Shown: positions 4,102-5,154 of the stretch, piece by piece
How the letters are laid out: every line of letters starts with the position of its first letter
How positions within the stretch are numbered: position 1 is the stretch's first letter
Made by a program: the position numbers and the translations under genes
Source of the DNA: Candidatus Phaeomarinibacter sp.
GTDB taxonomy: Bacteria; Pseudomonadota; Alphaproteobacteria; CGMCC-115125
DNA length: 5,154 bases
Assembly: GCA_028279995.1 (NCBI GenBank)
Contig: JANQMQ010000587.1
Coordinates: 1-5,154, forward strand
Reading direction: 5' to 3'
Notes under the pieces: generated by a model
What the model saw: the letters and a program-made list of their open reading frames with translations, nothing else
Databases searched by the model: none
Told to the model about the DNA's origin: nothing

Positions 4102-5154
4102 GCAGCGTTATCTACACCGTCGAGCTCGAACATGCCGCAGATGTACAGACATGGCGCGCCGCAGCCCGACGGCTTGATGCCGCAAAGATCCCACCTCAAG
4201 ACATAGACTGGCGGATCGCCGGGACGGAACAGGCAAGTCTGCTGCCGGACATGTTTCAGACAAGGGCCAGGTCATGGCAGACGCTGCCGGACGCGGGAGC
4301 GCGCAAGGTGCCCGCCATGTTCCTGACACTCGCCAACCGGATTGTGTGCCACAGCGCAGCAGATCGCTTTGCACTGGCTTACCGGCTCTATCAGCGCCTG
4401 CGCAATGAACCGGACCTGCTGTCCATCGCGTCCGACAGCGACGTGCATCGCGCCCACACCCTGTCAAAGGCCGTGTCGCGTGACGCCCACAAGATGAAAG
4501 CCTTCGTCCGATTCCGCGAGGTGGAAAACGTGGCTGACCCACAGGGCCCGCCCCACTACGTGGCGTGGTTTGAGCCGTCACATCATACGCTGGACGCGAC
4601 GGCGCCGTTTTTCGTACGCCGTTACACGGGGCAAAGCTGGTCCATCCTCACACCCGGTCGCTGCGCCCATTGGGACGGCGCAGCGCTGACCATGACCCCC
4701 GGCGTGCCGAAATCCGCAGCACCCTGTAGCGATCCGGCCGAGGACCTGTGGCGCACCTACTTCGCCAGCACGTTCAATCCTGCGCGATTGATGGTCAAAG
4801 CCATGACCGCGGAGATGCCGAAGAAATACTGGAAGAACCTGCCCGAGGCATCGCTTATCGCGCCACTGATCGAAAATGCCCGCTCACGTCGGGACGAGAT
4901 GATTGACGCAGCGCCGAAACCTGCCGCCCGAACAACGCGGATACGCGAGAACCACAGAAACGCCGCGTCGCTGCTGGCAGACAGCAACATAGAATCCCTT
5001 GCTGATCTGGCGAAAGTGGGTGCGGCGTGCACCCAATGCCCTCTCCACACATGTGCCACTCAGGCCGTTGCCGGCGAAGGCGCGACCGACGCTGCCCTGA
5101 TGCTGGTCGGCGAGCAACCCGGTGACCAGGAAGACATCACGGGACGCCCCTTTG
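4098..5154 (+). CDS. udgX: TIGR03915/DUF4130-UdgX fusion protein (3' end outside window)
   Basis: Open to the right edge; 352 complete codons are visible. Residues 1 to about 265 form the TIGR03915/DUF4130 putative DNA-repair domain. Landmarks are RFALAYRLYQRLRNEPDLL (90-108), VSRDAHKMKAFVRFREV (126-142), YVAWFEPSHHTLDATAPFF (154-172) and MPKKYWKNLPEASLI (240-254). A variable linker (about 266-300) leads to a UDG-superfamily domain. This begins with Cys311-x2-Cys314, the first half of a Fe-S ligand set, then ATQAVAGEG, then GEQPGDQEDITGRPF (338-352). The glutamine in GEQPG is characteristic of UdgX, which binds uracil-containing DNA and, in studied members, cross-links covalently to it through a histidine in a later motif. 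That histidine lies beyond the window, so activity cannot be judged. ATG 4098 overlaps the radical SAM stop (ATGA), so both share the LexA-controlled promoter and probably act together. Confidence 0.92.
   Translation, partial: MSSVIYTVELEHAADVQTWRAAARRLDAAKIPPQDIDWRIAGTEQASLLPDMFQTRARSWQTLPDAGARKVPAMFLTLANRIVCHSAADRFALAYRLYQRLRNEPDLLSIASDSDVHRAHTLSKAVSRDAHKMKAFVRFREVENVADPQGPPHYVAWFEPSHHTLDATAPFFVRRYTGQSWSILTPGRCAHWDGAALTMTPGVPKSAAPCSDPAEDLWRTYFASTFNPARLMVKAMTAEMPKKYWKNLPEASLIAPLIENARSRRDEMIDAAPKPAARTTRIRENHRNAASLLADSNIESLADLAKVGAACTQCPLHTCATQAVAGEGATDAALMLVGEQPGDQEDITGRPF

Noticed and set aside
4108..4581. 157-codon antisense reading frame
   Set aside because: It lies wholly opposite the DUF4130-UdgX gene, is Arg/Pro/Ser-rich with no domain, and is a typical shadow frame in G+C-rich DNA.
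1..5154. CRISPR array, tRNA, rRNA or insertion sequence
   Set aside because: I found no regularly spaced repeats, cloverleaf-type sequence, transposase frame or terminal inverted repeats anywhere in the window.

Overview
The window is G+C-rich, densely packed and read almost entirely from the + strand. It looks like an alphaproteobacterial chromosome. The evidence is an NDUFS6-type CHCC zinc-finger protein and a LexA box of the alphaproteobacterial direct-repeat form (GTTC-N7-GTTC, here read as GAAC-N7-GAAC). The genus cannot be fixed from the sequence alone.

Layout. Positions 3-197 are the tail of an alpha/beta-hydrolase, ending in a strong hairpin that covers the stop codon. Next come a small CHCC zinc-finger protein (268-528) and a three-helix DUF2834-type membrane protein (628-942). 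A decayed short reading frame (935-1072) overlaps the end of the DUF2834 gene and is broken by an in-frame TAA. A small unrecognised soluble protein (1129-1338) is translationally coupled by ATGA to a polysaccharide-deacetylase/PuuE-like hydrolase (1335-2240). Directly after it lies a 23-codon piece (2244-2315) that matches the C-terminus of the DUF2834 protein, apparently the stump of a second, lost copy. The stump overlaps by GTGA the GTG start of a four-helix membrane protein (2312-2758). The stretch 935-2315 therefore reads as a rearranged accessory zone.

The most interesting part is 2783-5154. A sigma70-like promoter (TTGCCA-N17-AATAGT) carries a perfect LexA half-site pair across its -10 element. 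It drives a two-gene operon: a radical SAM protein of the putative DNA modification/repair family that is found next to uracil-DNA-glycosylase genes (2845-4101), and a fusion of the TIGR03915/DUF4130 putative DNA-repair domain to a UdgX-type uracil-DNA glycosylase/uracil-DNA-binding domain (4098 to the window edge, incomplete). The two genes overlap by ATGA. The radical SAM protein has a CX3CX2C cluster motif, a C-terminal helix-hairpin-helix and a terminal QLDMF that resembles a beta-clamp-binding motif. Together these suggest an SOS-induced, Fe-S-dependent DNA-repair module whose chemistry is, to my knowledge, not defined.
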